Of a DNA stretch of 64,000 nt, positions 29,613 to 38,561 are shown piece after piece. Both the position numbers and the translations under genes were made by a program. Position 1 is the stretch's first letter. Each line of letters begins with the position of its first letter. The notes below the pieces were generated by a model, which was given only the letters and a program-made list of their open reading frames with translations, was not told where the DNA came from and made no database searches. The stretch comes from Streptomyces sp. HUAS YS2 (GTDB taxonomy: Bacteria; Actinomycetota; Actinomycetes; Streptomycetales; Streptomycetaceae), in contig NZ_CP137573.1 in assembly GCF_033343995.1 (NCBI RefSeq), forward strand, positions 3,567,001 through 3,631,000. Reading direction: 5' to 3'.

Positions 29613-31391
29613 CTAGGACGACGACGGGGACTGCGGGCCTCCCGAGGTCCCCGGGTCGCCGGAGGACGGTGGCGGGTCGTCCGACGGGGCCGGGTCCCCG
29701 GTCGGCGCCGGGCCCGTCGGACCGGGGCCGGGGTCCGTCGGCGTCGGGTCGGTGGGGCCGGGGTCGCTCGGGCCGGGGTCCGTGGGCGACGGGTCGGTCG
29801 GACCGGGATCGCTCGGGCCCGGATCGCTCGGGCCGGGGTCGCTCGGACCCGGATCGCTGGGACCGGGATCGCCGGGGCCCGGATCGCTCGGGCCGGGGCC
29901 GGAGGCCCCGTGGCCGTCGATCTTCAGGACCGCGCCCGAGGGCTGCACGCCCACCCGGGCGCTCCACGCGCCGGACGGCTCGCGCGCGTGGTCCACGGAG
30001 ATGTACAGGGTGACGGACTCGCCGGGTCGCAGGGTGCCGGACGACCGGCTCACGTACAGCCAGGGCGCGTCCGACCACAGCGACCAGGCGACGGGCGAGC
30101 CGCCGGAGGCGGTGAGGGTGAGCACCGTCGTGTCGCCGGAGGAGCGGGCGGCGACCGTGAGCCGGCCGGGGCCCGGCTGCCCGGGGGCAGCGGGACCGGC
30201 GGGCGCGCCGGGGTCGATGACCTCGACGGACACGTCCGGGGACCGGCTGCCGCGAGTGAAGCGGGGGTCGGGCCGGGTGCTCGCGTTGCCCGCGTTCTCG
30301 TAGCGGTCGTACCCGTCGTCGCGGCCTTCGCCGCCCTCGTCCTCACTCGCGGTCACCGCGCCGCCGTCGCGGCCCTCCCCGGTCAGCGGCGCGCCGCGGT
30401 ACGCCGCCCACAGCGCGAGCACCGGGGCCGCGACCACGGCGGCGACCACGGTCGTGGTCACCGCGCGGGCCCGCATCCGGTCGCGCCGGGCGGCGTGGTC
30501 CTTGGGGTCGAGCGGGAAGCCGGTGGGGCCGAACCGCGGGGCGCCGGCCCGGGCGCGCGGGACGTGCAGCATCGCCACGTACGCGGCGGCCCGCGGCGCC
30601 TCGATCAGCGGCAGGGCCTCCCGGCCGACCGTGGCGCCGGGCCAGGGGGCGGCCGCGCCGGCCCGCTCGGCGACCCGGCGGCAGCGCGGGCAGTCGTCGA
30701 CGTGCCGGACCAGTTCGGTGCGCAGGGCGGCGGAGAGCAGCACCTGGTGGTCGTCGGTGAGCCGGGCGACGGTCGGGCAGGTGCCGGTCTCGACGACGGC
30801 GAGGGCGGCCCGGGTGCGCTCGACCTCGCAGGCGGCGGAGGCCAGCAGTTCGCGGGCGGCCAGGGCGTCCAGGCCGAGGACGGCGGCGACCTGCTCGCGG
30901 CTCAGGCCGTGCCGGACGGCGAGCTCCAGGGCCTCGCGCTGCTCGGGCGTGGTGCCGGCCGCCTCCGGCCAGGCGAGCCGGGCCAGTTCGGCGCGGCGGC
31001 GCTCGGCGGTCTCCTCGGAGACCTTCGGCGGGCGGGCCGGGACGGTAGCGGGACGGCCTGTGTGCGCGCCCTGCCGCTTGCCGCGCTGCTCGGCGAGGCT
31101 GCGCAGACAGGCCCAGCGGGCGAGCGCGTACAGCCAGGCCCGGCGGCCCTCCTCGTCGTCGGGGCAGCGCGGGTGCCGGCGCTCGGCGACGGCCAGGACG
31201 TCGCCGAGGACGGCGGTGGCCGTGTCGTGGTCGTGGAGCACGGAGAGGCAGTACGTGAACAGGCCGTCGAGGTACTCCTCGTAGCGGGCGGGCGGGCGCT
31301 GGCCGAGCGTGCGGGGGCCTTCGTCGTCGCGCCGGTGCGCCCGGTGTGCGCCGGTGGTGTGGGTGGGGGGATCCAGCCTGCTGCTCGTCAC
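29613..31391 (-). CDS. Sigma-like/anti-sigma-like fusion with membrane segment and BACON-like domain
   Basis: A 592-residue multidomain protein. Residues 37-105 resemble sigma region 2 (YLDGLFTYCLSVLHDHDTAT, RAWLYALARWACLRSLAE) and 150-200 resemble region 4 (EQREALELAVRHGLSREQVA). H230-C234-C237 is the HxxxCxxC zinc motif of anti-sigma factors. A membrane segment follows (311-331), then an extracytoplasmic BACON-like domain (about 405-485; SDAPWLYVSRSSGTLRPGES). The tail repeats Asp-Pro-Gly-Pro-Ser. A sigma-like head carrying its own anti-sigma module in one chain suggests a self-contained surface sensor. Whether the head still binds RNA polymerase is not known. The GTG start at 31391 has a weak ribosome site. 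Confidence 0.72.
   Translation of the reverse strand: MTSSRLDPPTHTTGAHRAHRRDDEGPRTLGQRPPARYEEYLDGLFTYCLSVLHDHDTATAVLGDVLAVAERRHPRCPDDEEGRRAWLYALARWACLRSLAEQRGKRQGAHTGRPATVPARPPKVSEETAERRRAELARLAWPEAAGTTPEQREALELAVRHGLSREQVAAVLGLDALAARELLASAACEVERTRAALAVVETGTCPTVARLTDDHQVLLSAALRTELVRHVDDCPRCRRVAERAGAAAPWPGATVGREALPLIEAPRAAAYVAMLHVPRARAGAPRFGPTGFPLDPKDHAARRDRMRARAVTTTVVAAVVAAPVLALWAAYRGAPLTGEGRDGGAVTASEDEGGEGRDDGYDRYENAGNASTRPDPRFTRGSRSPDVSVEVIDPGAPAGPAAPGQPGPGRLTVAARSSGDTTVLTLTASGGSPVAWSLWSDAPWLYVSRSSGTLRPGESVTLYISVDHAREPSGAWSARVGVQPSGAVLKIDGHGASGPGPSDPGPGDPGPSDPGPSDPGPSDPGPSDPGPTDPSPTDPGPSDPGPTDPTPTDPGPGPTGPAPTGDPAPSDDPPPSSGDPGTSGGPQSPSSS
29805..29895. repeat. 15-base tandem repeat in the fusion-protein tail
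   Basis: Degenerate 15-base units of the form CGGATCGCTCGGGCC encode Asp-Pro-Gly-Pro-Ser on the minus strand. Less regular copies extend to about 29720. Confidence 0.8.
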
Positions 31392-31541
31392 CCGGCGACG
31401 GTAGGCAGTGGAGAGTGGGCCGTTCGTACCGCTTGAACACTTTTAATCCTTACGGGTGAACGTATCCCTCAAAAGGGGACACGATTCCGTCAGGAGGCGT
31501 CCGGACCGGCGTTGTCGGTGCGGCCCGTTACGGTGTGGCCC

Positions 31542-32945
31542 ATGGCTGCCCGTACGAAATCCGCCAAGGACCGGCCGTCCTACCGCTGCACCGAATGCGG
31601 TTGGACGACCGCCAAATGGCTCGGCCGCTGCCCCGAATGCCAGGCCTGGGGAACGGTCGAGGAGTACGGCGCGCCCGCCGTCCGCACGACCGCCGCCGGC
31701 CGGGTCTCCACGGCCGCGCTGCCCATCGGCCAGGTCGACGGCCGGCAGGCCACGGCCCGCACCACCGGCGTCGACGAGCTCGACCGGGTGCTCGGCGGGG
31801 GCCTGGTGCCCGGCGCCGTCGTGCTGCTCGCCGGCGAGCCGGGCGTCGGCAAGTCCACGCTGCTGCTCGACGTCGCCGCGAAGGCGGCGAGCGAGGCGCA
31901 CCGCACGCTCTACGTGACGGGCGAGGAGTCCGCGAGCCAGGTCCGGCTGCGTGCCGACCGGATCGACGCGCTGAGCGACCACCTCTACCTGGCCGCCGAG
32001 ACGGACCTGTCGGCCGTCCTCGGCCATCTCGACGAGGTCAAGCCGTCGCTGCTGATCCTCGACTCGGTGCAGACGGTCGCCTCCCCGGAGATCGACGGCG
32101 CGCCGGGCGGCATGGCGCAGGTCCGCGAGGTCGCCGGGGCGCTGATCCGCGCCTCGAAGGACCGCGGCATGTCCACGCTGCTGGTCGGCCACGTGACGAA
32201 GGACGGCGCGATCGCCGGTCCGCGGCTGCTCGAGCACCTGGTCGACGTCGTACTGCACTTCGAGGGCGACCGGCACGCCCGGCTCCGCCTGGTCCGCGGC
32301 GTGAAGAACCGGTACGGGGCGACCGACGAGGTCGGCTGCTTCGAGCTGCACGACGAGGGGATCACGGGCCTGGCCGACCCGTCGGGGCTGTTCCTGACCC
32401 GGCGCGACGTGGCCGTGCCCGGCACCTGCCTGACGGTGACCCTGGAGGGCCGCCGGCCGCTGGTGGCCGAGGTGCAGGCTCTGACGGTCGACTCGCAGAT
32501 CCCTTCGCCGCGCCGGACCACCTCGGGCCTGGAGACCTCCCGGGTCTCGATGATGCTGGCGGTCCTGGAGCAGCGCGGCCGGATCAGCGCGCTCGGCAAG
32601 CGGGACATCTACTCGGCCACGGTCGGCGGCGTGAAGCTGTCCGAGCCCGCCGCCGACCTGGCGATCGCGCTCGCGCTGGCCTCGGCGGCCAGCGACACCC
32701 CGCTGCCGAAGAACCTGGTCGCGATCGGCGAGGTCGGCCTCGCGGGCGAGGTCCGCCGGGTCACCGGCGTGCAGCGCAGGCTGGCCGAGGCGCACCGGCT
32801 GGGCTTCACCCACGCCCTGGTGCCGGGCGACCCGGGCAAGGTGCCGCCGGGCATGAAGGTGACGGAGGTCGCGGACATGGGCGACGCCCTGCGGGTCCTC
32901 CCGCGCAGCCGCCGGGCCCCGAAGGCGGAGGAGCCGACGGGCTAG
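31542..32945 (+). CDS. radA: DNA repair protein RadA
   Basis: A RecA-like ATPase that helps process recombination branches. It is 467 residues. A four-cysteine zinc finger (C16, C19, C30, C33; CTECGWTTAKWLGRCPEC) opens the protein. Walker A is GEPGVGKST (Lys104), the RadA signature is KNRYGATDEVGCFE, and the C-terminal third is the Lon-protease-like domain (IALALASAASDTPLPKNLVA). ATG at 31542 is chosen because the ten residues before it are not conserved. disA follows 230 bases downstream, a common pairing in Gram-positive bacteria. Confidence 0.95.
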   Translation: MAARTKSAKDRPSYRCTECGWTTAKWLGRCPECQAWGTVEEYGAPAVRTTAAGRVSTAALPIGQVDGRQATARTTGVDELDRVLGGGLVPGAVVLLAGEPGVGKSTLLLDVAAKAASEAHRTLYVTGEESASQVRLRADRIDALSDHLYLAAETDLSAVLGHLDEVKPSLLILDSVQTVASPEIDGAPGGMAQVREVAGALIRASKDRGMSTLLVGHVTKDGAIAGPRLLEHLVDVVLHFEGDRHARLRLVRGVKNRYGATDEVGCFELHDEGITGLADPSGLFLTRRDVAVPGTCLTVTLEGRRPLVAEVQALTVDSQIPSPRRTTSGLETSRVSMMLAVLEQRGRISALGKRDIYSATVGGVKLSEPAADLAIALALASAASDTPLPKNLVAIGEVGLAGEVRRVTGVQRRLAEAHRLGFTHALVPGDPGKVPPGMKVTEVADMGDALRVLPRSRRAPKAEEPTG

Positions 32946-33175
32946 GGGACGCGGACGGGCAGGGCGGCGCGGGCCACGGTGGGGCGCGTGCTCCGGCGCC
33001 CGGGCGGGCGTTCGAACGGGCCTCCGGAGGGCGTGCACGGGGCATGGCCCGGGCACGGACGGGGCAGAAGTTCGCGCGGGTTGCTGGGGCGAATCGGCTC
33101 GCGGCGAACCGGGGCGGGGCGGGGTCGCTAGACTTTGCCCTGGTCTCGCCCATCCGTACGAGCCGGAGGAGTGCA

Positions 33176-34261
33176 GTGGCAGCCAAGGACAACGAAGCAC
33201 TGATGCGTGCGTCGCTCAGCGCCGTCGCCCCCGGCACCGCCCTGCGTGACGGTCTCGAACGCATTCTGCGGGGCAACACGGGCGGTCTCATCGTCCTCGG
33301 CATGGACAAGACCGTCGAGTCGATGTGCACCGGCGGCTTCGTGATCGACGTCGAGTTCACCGCCACCCGGCTGCGCGAGCTGTGCAAGCTCGACGGCGCC
33401 ATCGTCCTGGACAAGGACATCACCAAGATCCTTCGGGCGGGTGTGCAGCTCGTCCCGGACGCGTCCATCCCGACCGAGGAGACCGGCACCCGGCACCGCA
33501 CCGCCGACCGCGTCTCCAAGCAGTGCAACTTCCCGGTCGTCTCCGTCTCCCAGTCCATGCGCCTGATCGCGCTGTACGTGGACGGCGAGCGCCGGGTCCT
33601 GGAGGAGTCGGCGGCGATCCTGTCCCGCGCCAACCAGGCCCTGGCGACCCTGGAGCGGTACAAGCTCCGGCTCGACGAGGTCGCCGGCACGCTCTCCGCC
33701 CTGGAGATCGAGGACCTGGTGACCGTACGGGACGTCACCGCGGTCGCCCAGCGCCTGGAGATGGTCCGCCGGATCGCCACCGAGATCGCCGAGTACGTGG
33801 TCGAGCTCGGCACCGACGGCCGACTGCTCTCGCTCCAGCTCGACGAGCTGATCGCGGGCGTGGAGCCCGAGCGCGAGCTGGTCGTCCGCGACTACGTGCC
33901 CGAGCCGACGGCCAAGCGCTCCCGCACGGTCACCGAGGCGCTCACGGAGCTCGACGCGCTCAGCCACGCCGAGCTGCTCGAACTGCCCATCGTGGCGCGG
34001 GCCCTCGGCTACACCGGCTCCCCGGAGACGCTCGACTCGGCGGTCTCGCCGCGCGGTTACCGGCTCCTGGCGAAGGTGCCGCGGCTGCCGGGCGCGATCA
34101 TCGAGCGGCTCGTCGAGCACTTCGGCGGACTGCAGAAGCTGCTCGCGGCGAGCGTCGACGACCTGCAGACGGTGGACGGCGTCGGCGAGGCGCGGGCCCG
34201 CAGCGTCCGCGAGGGCCTGTCCCGGCTGGCCGAGTCCTCGATCCTCGAACGGTACGTGTAG
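33176..34261 (+). CDS. disA: DNA integrity scanning protein DisA (c-di-AMP synthase)
   Basis: DisA makes cyclic di-AMP from two ATP and scans DNA for branched intermediates. It is 361 residues. The DAC domain has the DGA motif (Asp73 in LDGAIVLDKDI) and the RHR motif (106-108 in GTRHRTADRVS). A helical spine and a C-terminal helix-hairpin-helix DNA-binding domain follow (LLAASVDDLQTVDGVGEARA). GTG at 33176 is chosen, with GGAGGA at 33165-33170. RadA is known to modulate DisA activity, which fits the gene order. Likely the main c-di-AMP source. Confidence 0.95.
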   Translation: MAAKDNEALMRASLSAVAPGTALRDGLERILRGNTGGLIVLGMDKTVESMCTGGFVIDVEFTATRLRELCKLDGAIVLDKDITKILRAGVQLVPDASIPTEETGTRHRTADRVSKQCNFPVVSVSQSMRLIALYVDGERRVLEESAAILSRANQALATLERYKLRLDEVAGTLSALEIEDLVTVRDVTAVAQRLEMVRRIATEIAEYVVELGTDGRLLSLQLDELIAGVEPERELVVRDYVPEPTAKRSRTVTEALTELDALSHAELLELPIVARALGYTGSPETLDSAVSPRGYRLLAKVPRLPGAIIERLVEHFGGLQKLLAASVDDLQTVDGVGEARARSVREGLSRLAESSILERYV

Positions 34262-34278
34262 CCCTCGTACGGGCCCCG

Positions 34279-34303
34279 GATCCGGCCCCTCGCGGGCCGG
34301 ATC
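34279..34303. terminator. Stem-loop terminator after disA
   Basis: Ten-base arms GATCCGGCCC (34279-34288) and GGGCCGGATC (34294-34303) with a five-base loop lie between two convergent genes. Confidence 0.7.
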
Positions 34304-34307
34304 GGCT

Positions 34308-35102
34308 TCAGTCCTTCGCCAGTGTGAAGGACGCCGGCAGGACCGTCGTCCCCGGGAAGGCCGCCTCGACCAGGTACGTGCCGGGGGCCGCCGTGCCCGC
34401 CGGCGGGGTCGCGCACAGCGGGGCGCTCGGCCGCCGGTCCCACTGGACGGTGTGCGTCACCGACGTGCCCGCCGGGATCCGCAGGAACACACCGGCTGCC
34501 GGACGCGGGCAGTCCTTCGAGGACCAGACCTCGTCGTCCTGGGCGTCACTGATGGTCAACACCGCGCTCTTCGGCCCGAAGTCGGCCTTGCACTCGGCTG
34601 CCGAGGTGTTGCGGGCGATCAGCTCGAAGCCGGGCTTCTCGCCCTGCTCGTAGGACACCTTCAGGCTCCGCAGCGTCAACTTCAGTGCTCCGGGAGCGCA
34701 GTTCGGCAGCGGAGAGGTGGCCGGAACCTGCTGGGCCGCGTTCGCTCCGCCCGCGCCGCCGGCGCCGCCACCGTTCGTGGTGTCGCCGTTCTTGCCGTCG
34801 CCGCCGGCGGAGCCGCCGGTGTCCGCGTCGCCCGATCCGTCGCCGCCCGAGTCTCCCGACTCGTCGCGCCCGCCCGGCTGTTCACTGATGGCGGGACCGG
34901 AGGAGGACGGGCCGGGGGTGATCGAGGGCGCCGGAGAAGCGCCGTTGGCGCCGTCACTCGGGCTTTTCCCGCCGCTGCCACCGGAACTGACGGCCCATAG
35001 GGCGAGCGCCGCCAGCAGCGCCATCAGGCACAGCGCGACCGCCCTCCGTCGCCAGTAGATGGAGGAGGGAAGCGGCCCGACCGGATTGCGCAGAGATCCC
35101 AC
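34308..35102 (-). CDS. Membrane-anchored secreted protein, function unknown
   Basis: About 264 residues. A short basic N-terminus (SIYWRRR) and one membrane segment (AVALCLMALLAALALWAV) are followed by a Gly/Ser/Asp-rich linker and an outer beta-sandwich-like domain (CAPGALKLTLRSLKVSYEQG, ECKADFGPKSAVLTISDA, then GVFLRIPAGTSVTHTVQW). Four cysteines in the outer domain could form disulfides. The fold looks Ig-like, but I do not know the family. GTG at 35102 is preferred, with AAGG eight bases upstream; the frame beyond it is low-complexity shadow. It is convergent with disA. Confidence 0.7.
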   Translation of the reverse strand: MGSLRNPVGPLPSSIYWRRRAVALCLMALLAALALWAVSSGGSGGKSPSDGANGASPAPSITPGPSSSGPAISEQPGGRDESGDSGGDGSGDADTGGSAGGDGKNGDTTNGGGAGGAGGANAAQQVPATSPLPNCAPGALKLTLRSLKVSYEQGEKPGFELIARNTSAAECKADFGPKSAVLTISDAQDDEVWSSKDCPRPAAGVFLRIPAGTSVTHTVQWDRRPSAPLCATPPAGTAAPGTYLVEAAFPGTTVLPASFTLAKD

Positions 35103-35421
35103 GGCACGAACCTTACGAGAGATCGCGGCCGACTCCCGCCCCACCCGCCGCCCCAGCGCCAAGTTTTGCCGATGATCACATACCGGAAAGAGGCCGGAGG
35201 ACGACCCCGCCCCGGCTCCAACGGCCCGCGGAACTCCGGACGGAGGCCCCACCGACCGACGGCCCGCCGCGACCCTCGGCACGGCCCGCCGTGACGGCAC
35301 CGGCCGACCGCCACGCCGGTGGTGTCGTGGTGCGCGGGGCGCGGGCCCCGGCAGCACGCCCCCGTGCGCCCCGAGGGTGTGCGGGACCGGCCCCTGTGGA
35401 CGTGCCAGGATCGGAGGTGCC
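35103..35421. other. Gap between the divergent secreted-protein and mutY genes
   Basis: A 319-base gap that must hold both divergent promoters. No repeat, RNA gene or convincing reading frame is visible; the coding frames that cross it look like Pro/Arg/Gly shadow. Confidence 0.5.
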
Positions 35422-36360
35422 ATGACTTCCACCGACGCCCCCGCCCCCGTGCCCCAGTCCGCCCCCGCGCCGGACGGGCTCCCCGAGCCCGCCGCGCTCC
35501 ACACCCCCGTCCTCGCCTGGTTCGACCGGCACGCCCGGGACCTGCCCTGGCGGCGCCCCGAGGCGGGCGCCTGGGGCGTGATGGTCAGCGAGTTCATGCT
35601 CCAGCAGACCCCGGTCGTCCGGGTCCTGCCGGTGTACGAGCAGTGGCTCGCCCGCTGGCCCCGCCCGGCGGACCTCGCCGCCGAGGCGCCCGGCGAGGCC
35701 GTGCGCGCCTGGGGCCGGCTCGGCTACCCGCGGCGCGCGCTGCGGCTGCACGGCGCGGCCGTGGCCATAACGGAGCGGCACGGCGGCGACGTCCCGAGCG
35801 ACCACGCGCAGCTGCTCGCGCTGCCGGGGATCGGCGAGTACACGGCGGCGGCGGTGGCCTCCTTCGCGTACGGGCAGCGGTACCCGGTCCTGGACACCAA
35901 CGTCCGCCGGGTCTTCGCCCGGGCCGCGACCGGCATCCAGTACCCGCCGAACGCGACGACCGCGGCGGAGCGCCGGCTCGCGCGGGCGCTGCTGCCGGAC
36001 GACGAGGGGACGGCGGCGCGCTGGGCGGCGGCCTCGATGGAGCTGGGCGCGCTGGTGTGCACGGCGAAGAACGAGGACTGCGGGCGCTGCCCGATCGCCG
36101 ACGCGTGCGCCTGGCGGCTGTCCGGCAAGCCGGCACACGACGGGCCGCCGCGCCGGGGCCAGACGTACGCGGGCACGGACCGGCAGGTGCGCGGCAAGCT
36201 GCTGGCCGTGCTGCGCGAGGCGGTCGTGCCGGTCCCGCAGGCCGAGCTCGACGCGGTCTGGAACGAGCCGGTGCAGCGAGCCCGGGCCCTGGACGGACTG
36301 GTCGCCGACGGCCTGGTGGAACCCCTCCCGGACGGCCTGTACCGCCTCCCGCTGACCTGA
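35422..36360 (+). CDS. mutY: A/G-specific adenine DNA glycosylase
   Basis: MutY removes adenine opposite 8-oxoguanine. It is 312 residues. The catalytic region EFMLQQTPVVRVLPVYEQWL, the helix-hairpin-helix LLALPGIGEYTAAAVASFAY and Asp158 in LDTNVRRVF are all present. The four-cysteine iron-sulfur site is CTAKNEDCGRCPIADAC (about residues 213-229). ATG at 35422 follows a GGAGG ribosome site. The C-terminal MutT-like discrimination domain of longer MutY proteins is missing, as is usual in Streptomyces. It is next to the sigE operon. Confidence 0.93.
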   Translation: MTSTDAPAPVPQSAPAPDGLPEPAALHTPVLAWFDRHARDLPWRRPEAGAWGVMVSEFMLQQTPVVRVLPVYEQWLARWPRPADLAAEAPGEAVRAWGRLGYPRRALRLHGAAVAITERHGGDVPSDHAQLLALPGIGEYTAAAVASFAYGQRYPVLDTNVRRVFARAATGIQYPPNATTAAERRLARALLPDDEGTAARWAAASMELGALVCTAKNEDCGRCPIADACAWRLSGKPAHDGPPRRGQTYAGTDRQVRGKLLAVLREAVVPVPQAELDAVWNEPVQRARALDGLVADGLVEPLPDGLYRLPLT

Positions 36361-36577
36361 CGGCGGCCGGGGCGACGCGGATGCGGCGCCGCACCGGAAG
36401 TCGAACCGGAAGTCGAAGCAAAGAGTCCTACCCCGAATCGCTGTTACAAAACCGATGGCCAGCCGTGCGTCCTCCGACGGCTCGTTCGGACAGCCCCGTG
36501 ACAACCGCTCCGTAGCGTCCTCGCCATACGGAAAACGGGTGGTCACGGGGATGATCCGGGGAACGGAGGCGGTTCGG
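36361..36577 (+). promoter_or_regulatory. Upstream region of sigE
   Basis: The 217 bases between mutY and sigE must hold the sigE promoter, which in S. coelicolor is activated by CseB. I could not fix a -10/-35 pair or a CseB site by eye. GGAGG at 36565-36569 is the ribosome site for the start at 36578. Confidence 0.5.
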
Positions 36578-37138
36578 ATGGCGCACGGCGAGGTGCTCGA
36601 CTTCGAGGAGTACGTACGCACGCGGCAGGAGGCCCTGCTGCGCAGCGCCCGCCGGCTCGTCCCGGACCCGGTGGACGCGCAGGACCTGCTGCAGACCGCG
36701 CTGTTCCGCACGTATGGCCGTTGGGACGGCATCGCGGACAAGTCGCTCGCCGACGCGTACCTTCGCCGGGTGATGATCAACACGCGCACCGAGTGGTGGC
36801 GCGCCCGCAAGCTGGAGGAGGTGCCCACCGAGCAGCTGCCCGACGACGCGTCCGTCGACGACGCCACCGAGCAGCACGCGGACCGGGCCCTGCTGATGGA
36901 CATCCTGAAGGTCCTCGCGCCCAAGCAGCGCAGCGTCGTCGTGCTGCGTCACTGGGAACAGATGAGCACCGAGGAGACCGCCGCGGCGCTGGGCATGTCG
37001 ACCGGTACGGTGAAGAGCACGCTCCACCGGGCACTGGCGCGACTCCGCCAGGAGCTGGAGAGCCGCGACATCGACGCGCGGGCGCTGGAGCGGAACGACC
37101 GACGGGACGAACGGGGGCAGGAGCGGTGCGCGGCCTAG
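36578..37138 (+). CDS. sigE: ECF sigma factor SigE (cell-envelope stress)
   Basis: SigE directs transcription of cell-wall stress genes when CseB is phosphorylated. It is 186 residues. Region 2 is FEEYVRTRQEALLRSARRLV and LLQTALFRTYGRWDGIADKS; region 4 is LAPKQRSVVVLRHWEQMSTE and GTVKSTLHRALARLRQELES. ATG at 36578 has GGAGG eight bases upstream; earlier in-frame starts lie in the leader. The following cseA, cseB and cseC genes fix the identity, as this four-gene set is conserved. It overlaps cseA by 13 bases. Confidence 0.95.
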   Translation: MAHGEVLDFEEYVRTRQEALLRSARRLVPDPVDAQDLLQTALFRTYGRWDGIADKSLADAYLRRVMINTRTEWWRARKLEEVPTEQLPDDASVDDATEQHADRALLMDILKVLAPKQRSVVVLRHWEQMSTEETAAALGMSTGTVKSTLHRALARLRQELESRDIDARALERNDRRDERGQERCAA

Positions 37139-37800
37139 GGCGCAGATCCGGTACGAGCGGCGGCGGGCCGGCGGCGATCGCCGCGCTGGCCGCCGCCGGC
37201 CTGTTCCTGACCGCCTGCTCGACCGGCGGCACCGGCTCCCGCGACGAGGGCGCCGCGCGCGCCGACGCGAGCACGCCGAGCAGCTCCGTGGCCTCCCCCG
37301 GCCCGTCCACGGGCACCGGGTACACCAGCACGGACCGGCCGGACCCGATCGCGCTGCTCAAGGCGGACCCGAAGATCGGCAACCGGATCAAGGAGAGCGT
37401 GAAGCCCTGCTCGGCGGACACGTACCCGGTGGACGCCTCGTACGGGAACCTGACCGGCGGCGCCGCGCCGGACGTGGTCGTGAACGTGATGACCTGCGGC
37501 GACGCGGTCGGCATCGGTACCTACGTGTACAGGAAGGCCGGGGCGGACCAGGAGTACGCGAACGTCTTCAAGGCCGAGGACGCGGCGGTGTACGCGACGA
37601 TCGACCGGGGCGACCTGATCGTCACCAAGCAGATCTACGCCAAGGGCGATCCGGTCGCGTACCCGTCCGGCGAGGATGTGCTCACGTACCGCTGGGCGGG
37701 GAACAAGTTCACCCAGCACGACTGGGTGCACAACGAGTTCAGCAAGGCGGTCGGCGACGGCGGCATCGACGGTCCGGCAACGGCCGCCCCCAGCAACTGA
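37126..37800 (+). CDS. cseA: Lipoprotein CseA, negative regulator of SigE activity
   Basis: A 224-residue exported lipoprotein that dampens the SigE response in S. coelicolor. A basic N-terminus precedes a signal sequence (IAALAAAGLFLTACSTG) with a lipobox ending LTAC. The mature protein is Ser/Pro-rich at first, then has a globular part with two cysteines (VKPCSADTYPVDASYGNLTG and VNVMTCGDAVGIGTYV). GTG at 37126 lies within sigE, an overlap that suggests coupling. It acts at the outer face of the membrane, near the sensor kinase CseC. Confidence 0.9.
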   Translation: MRGLGRRSGTSGGGPAAIAALAAAGLFLTACSTGGTGSRDEGAARADASTPSSSVASPGPSTGTGYTSTDRPDPIALLKADPKIGNRIKESVKPCSADTYPVDASYGNLTGGAAPDVVVNVMTCGDAVGIGTYVYRKAGADQEYANVFKAEDAAVYATIDRGDLIVTKQIYAKGDPVAYPSGEDVLTYRWAGNKFTQHDWVHNEFSKAVGDGGIDGPATAAPSN

Positions 37801-37828
37801 GAACGAGCGAGAACCGAGGAAGCACGCG

Positions 37829-38533
37829 ATGGCGGAGACCCATGTGCTGTTCGTCGAGGACGACGACGTCATCCGCGAGGCCACCCAGCTCGCCCTGGAG
37901 CGGGACGGCTTCCGGGTGACGGCGATGCCCGACGGGCTCGCCGGTCTGGAGGCCTTCCGGACGCAGCAGCCGGACATCGCGCTGCTCGACGTGATGCTGC
38001 CGGGGATGGACGGGGTCAGCCTGTGCCGGCGGATCCGCGACGAGTCCACGGTCCCGGTGATCATGCTGTCGGCACGGGCCGACTCCATCGACGTGGTCCT
38101 CGGCCTGGAGGCCGGCGCGGACGACTACGTCACCAAGCCGTTCGACGGGGCCGTACTGGTGGCCCGGATCCGCGCCGTGCTGCGGCGCTTCGGGCACGCG
38201 GGCGGACCGGGCGGCGCGGCGGATTCCGGGGCGGACCCGGCCGCCGGTGGGGTGCTGGTCTTCGGCGACCTGGCGGTGGACACGGACGGCATGGAGGTCC
38301 GGCGCTCCGGCGCCCCGGTCTCGCTGACCCCGACCGAGATGCGGCTGCTGCTGGAGTTCTCGTCGGCGCCGGGCACCGTGCTGTCCCGGGACAAGCTCCT
38401 GGAGCGGGTCTGGGACTACGGCTGGGGCGGCGACACCCGGGTCGTGGACGTCCATGTGCAGCGGCTGCGGACGAAGATCGGGCAGGACCGGATCGAGACG
38501 GTCCGCGGCTTCGGCTACAAGCTCAGGGCATGA
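37829..38533 (+). CDS. cseB: Response regulator CseB
   Basis: An OmpR/PhoB-type response regulator of 234 residues that activates sigE. The receiver domain has the acidic pocket VEDDDV, phosphoacceptor Asp54 in IALLDVMLPGMDG, Ser/Thr in IMLSARAD and Lys in VTKPFDG. The winged-helix DNA-binding domain follows a Gly/Ala-rich linker (TPTEMRLLLEFSSAPGTVLS, RDKLLERVWDYGWGG and VDVHVQRLRTKIG). It lies 28 bases after cseA and 28 bases before cseC. Confidence 0.95.
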   Translation: MAETHVLFVEDDDVIREATQLALERDGFRVTAMPDGLAGLEAFRTQQPDIALLDVMLPGMDGVSLCRRIRDESTVPVIMLSARADSIDVVLGLEAGADDYVTKPFDGAVLVARIRAVLRRFGHAGGPGGAADSGADPAAGGVLVFGDLAVDTDGMEVRRSGAPVSLTPTEMRLLLEFSSAPGTVLSRDKLLERVWDYGWGGDTRVVDVHVQRLRTKIGQDRIETVRGFGYKLRA

Positions 38534-38561
38534 GGCGGACGGACGCCATGAGGCACACGGT

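Noticed and set aside
26889..31436. A 1,515-residue plus-strand reading frame
   Set aside because: It is antisense to several real genes and has repeated Gly/Arg/Ala runs with no recognisable domain. High GC makes such long open frames common.
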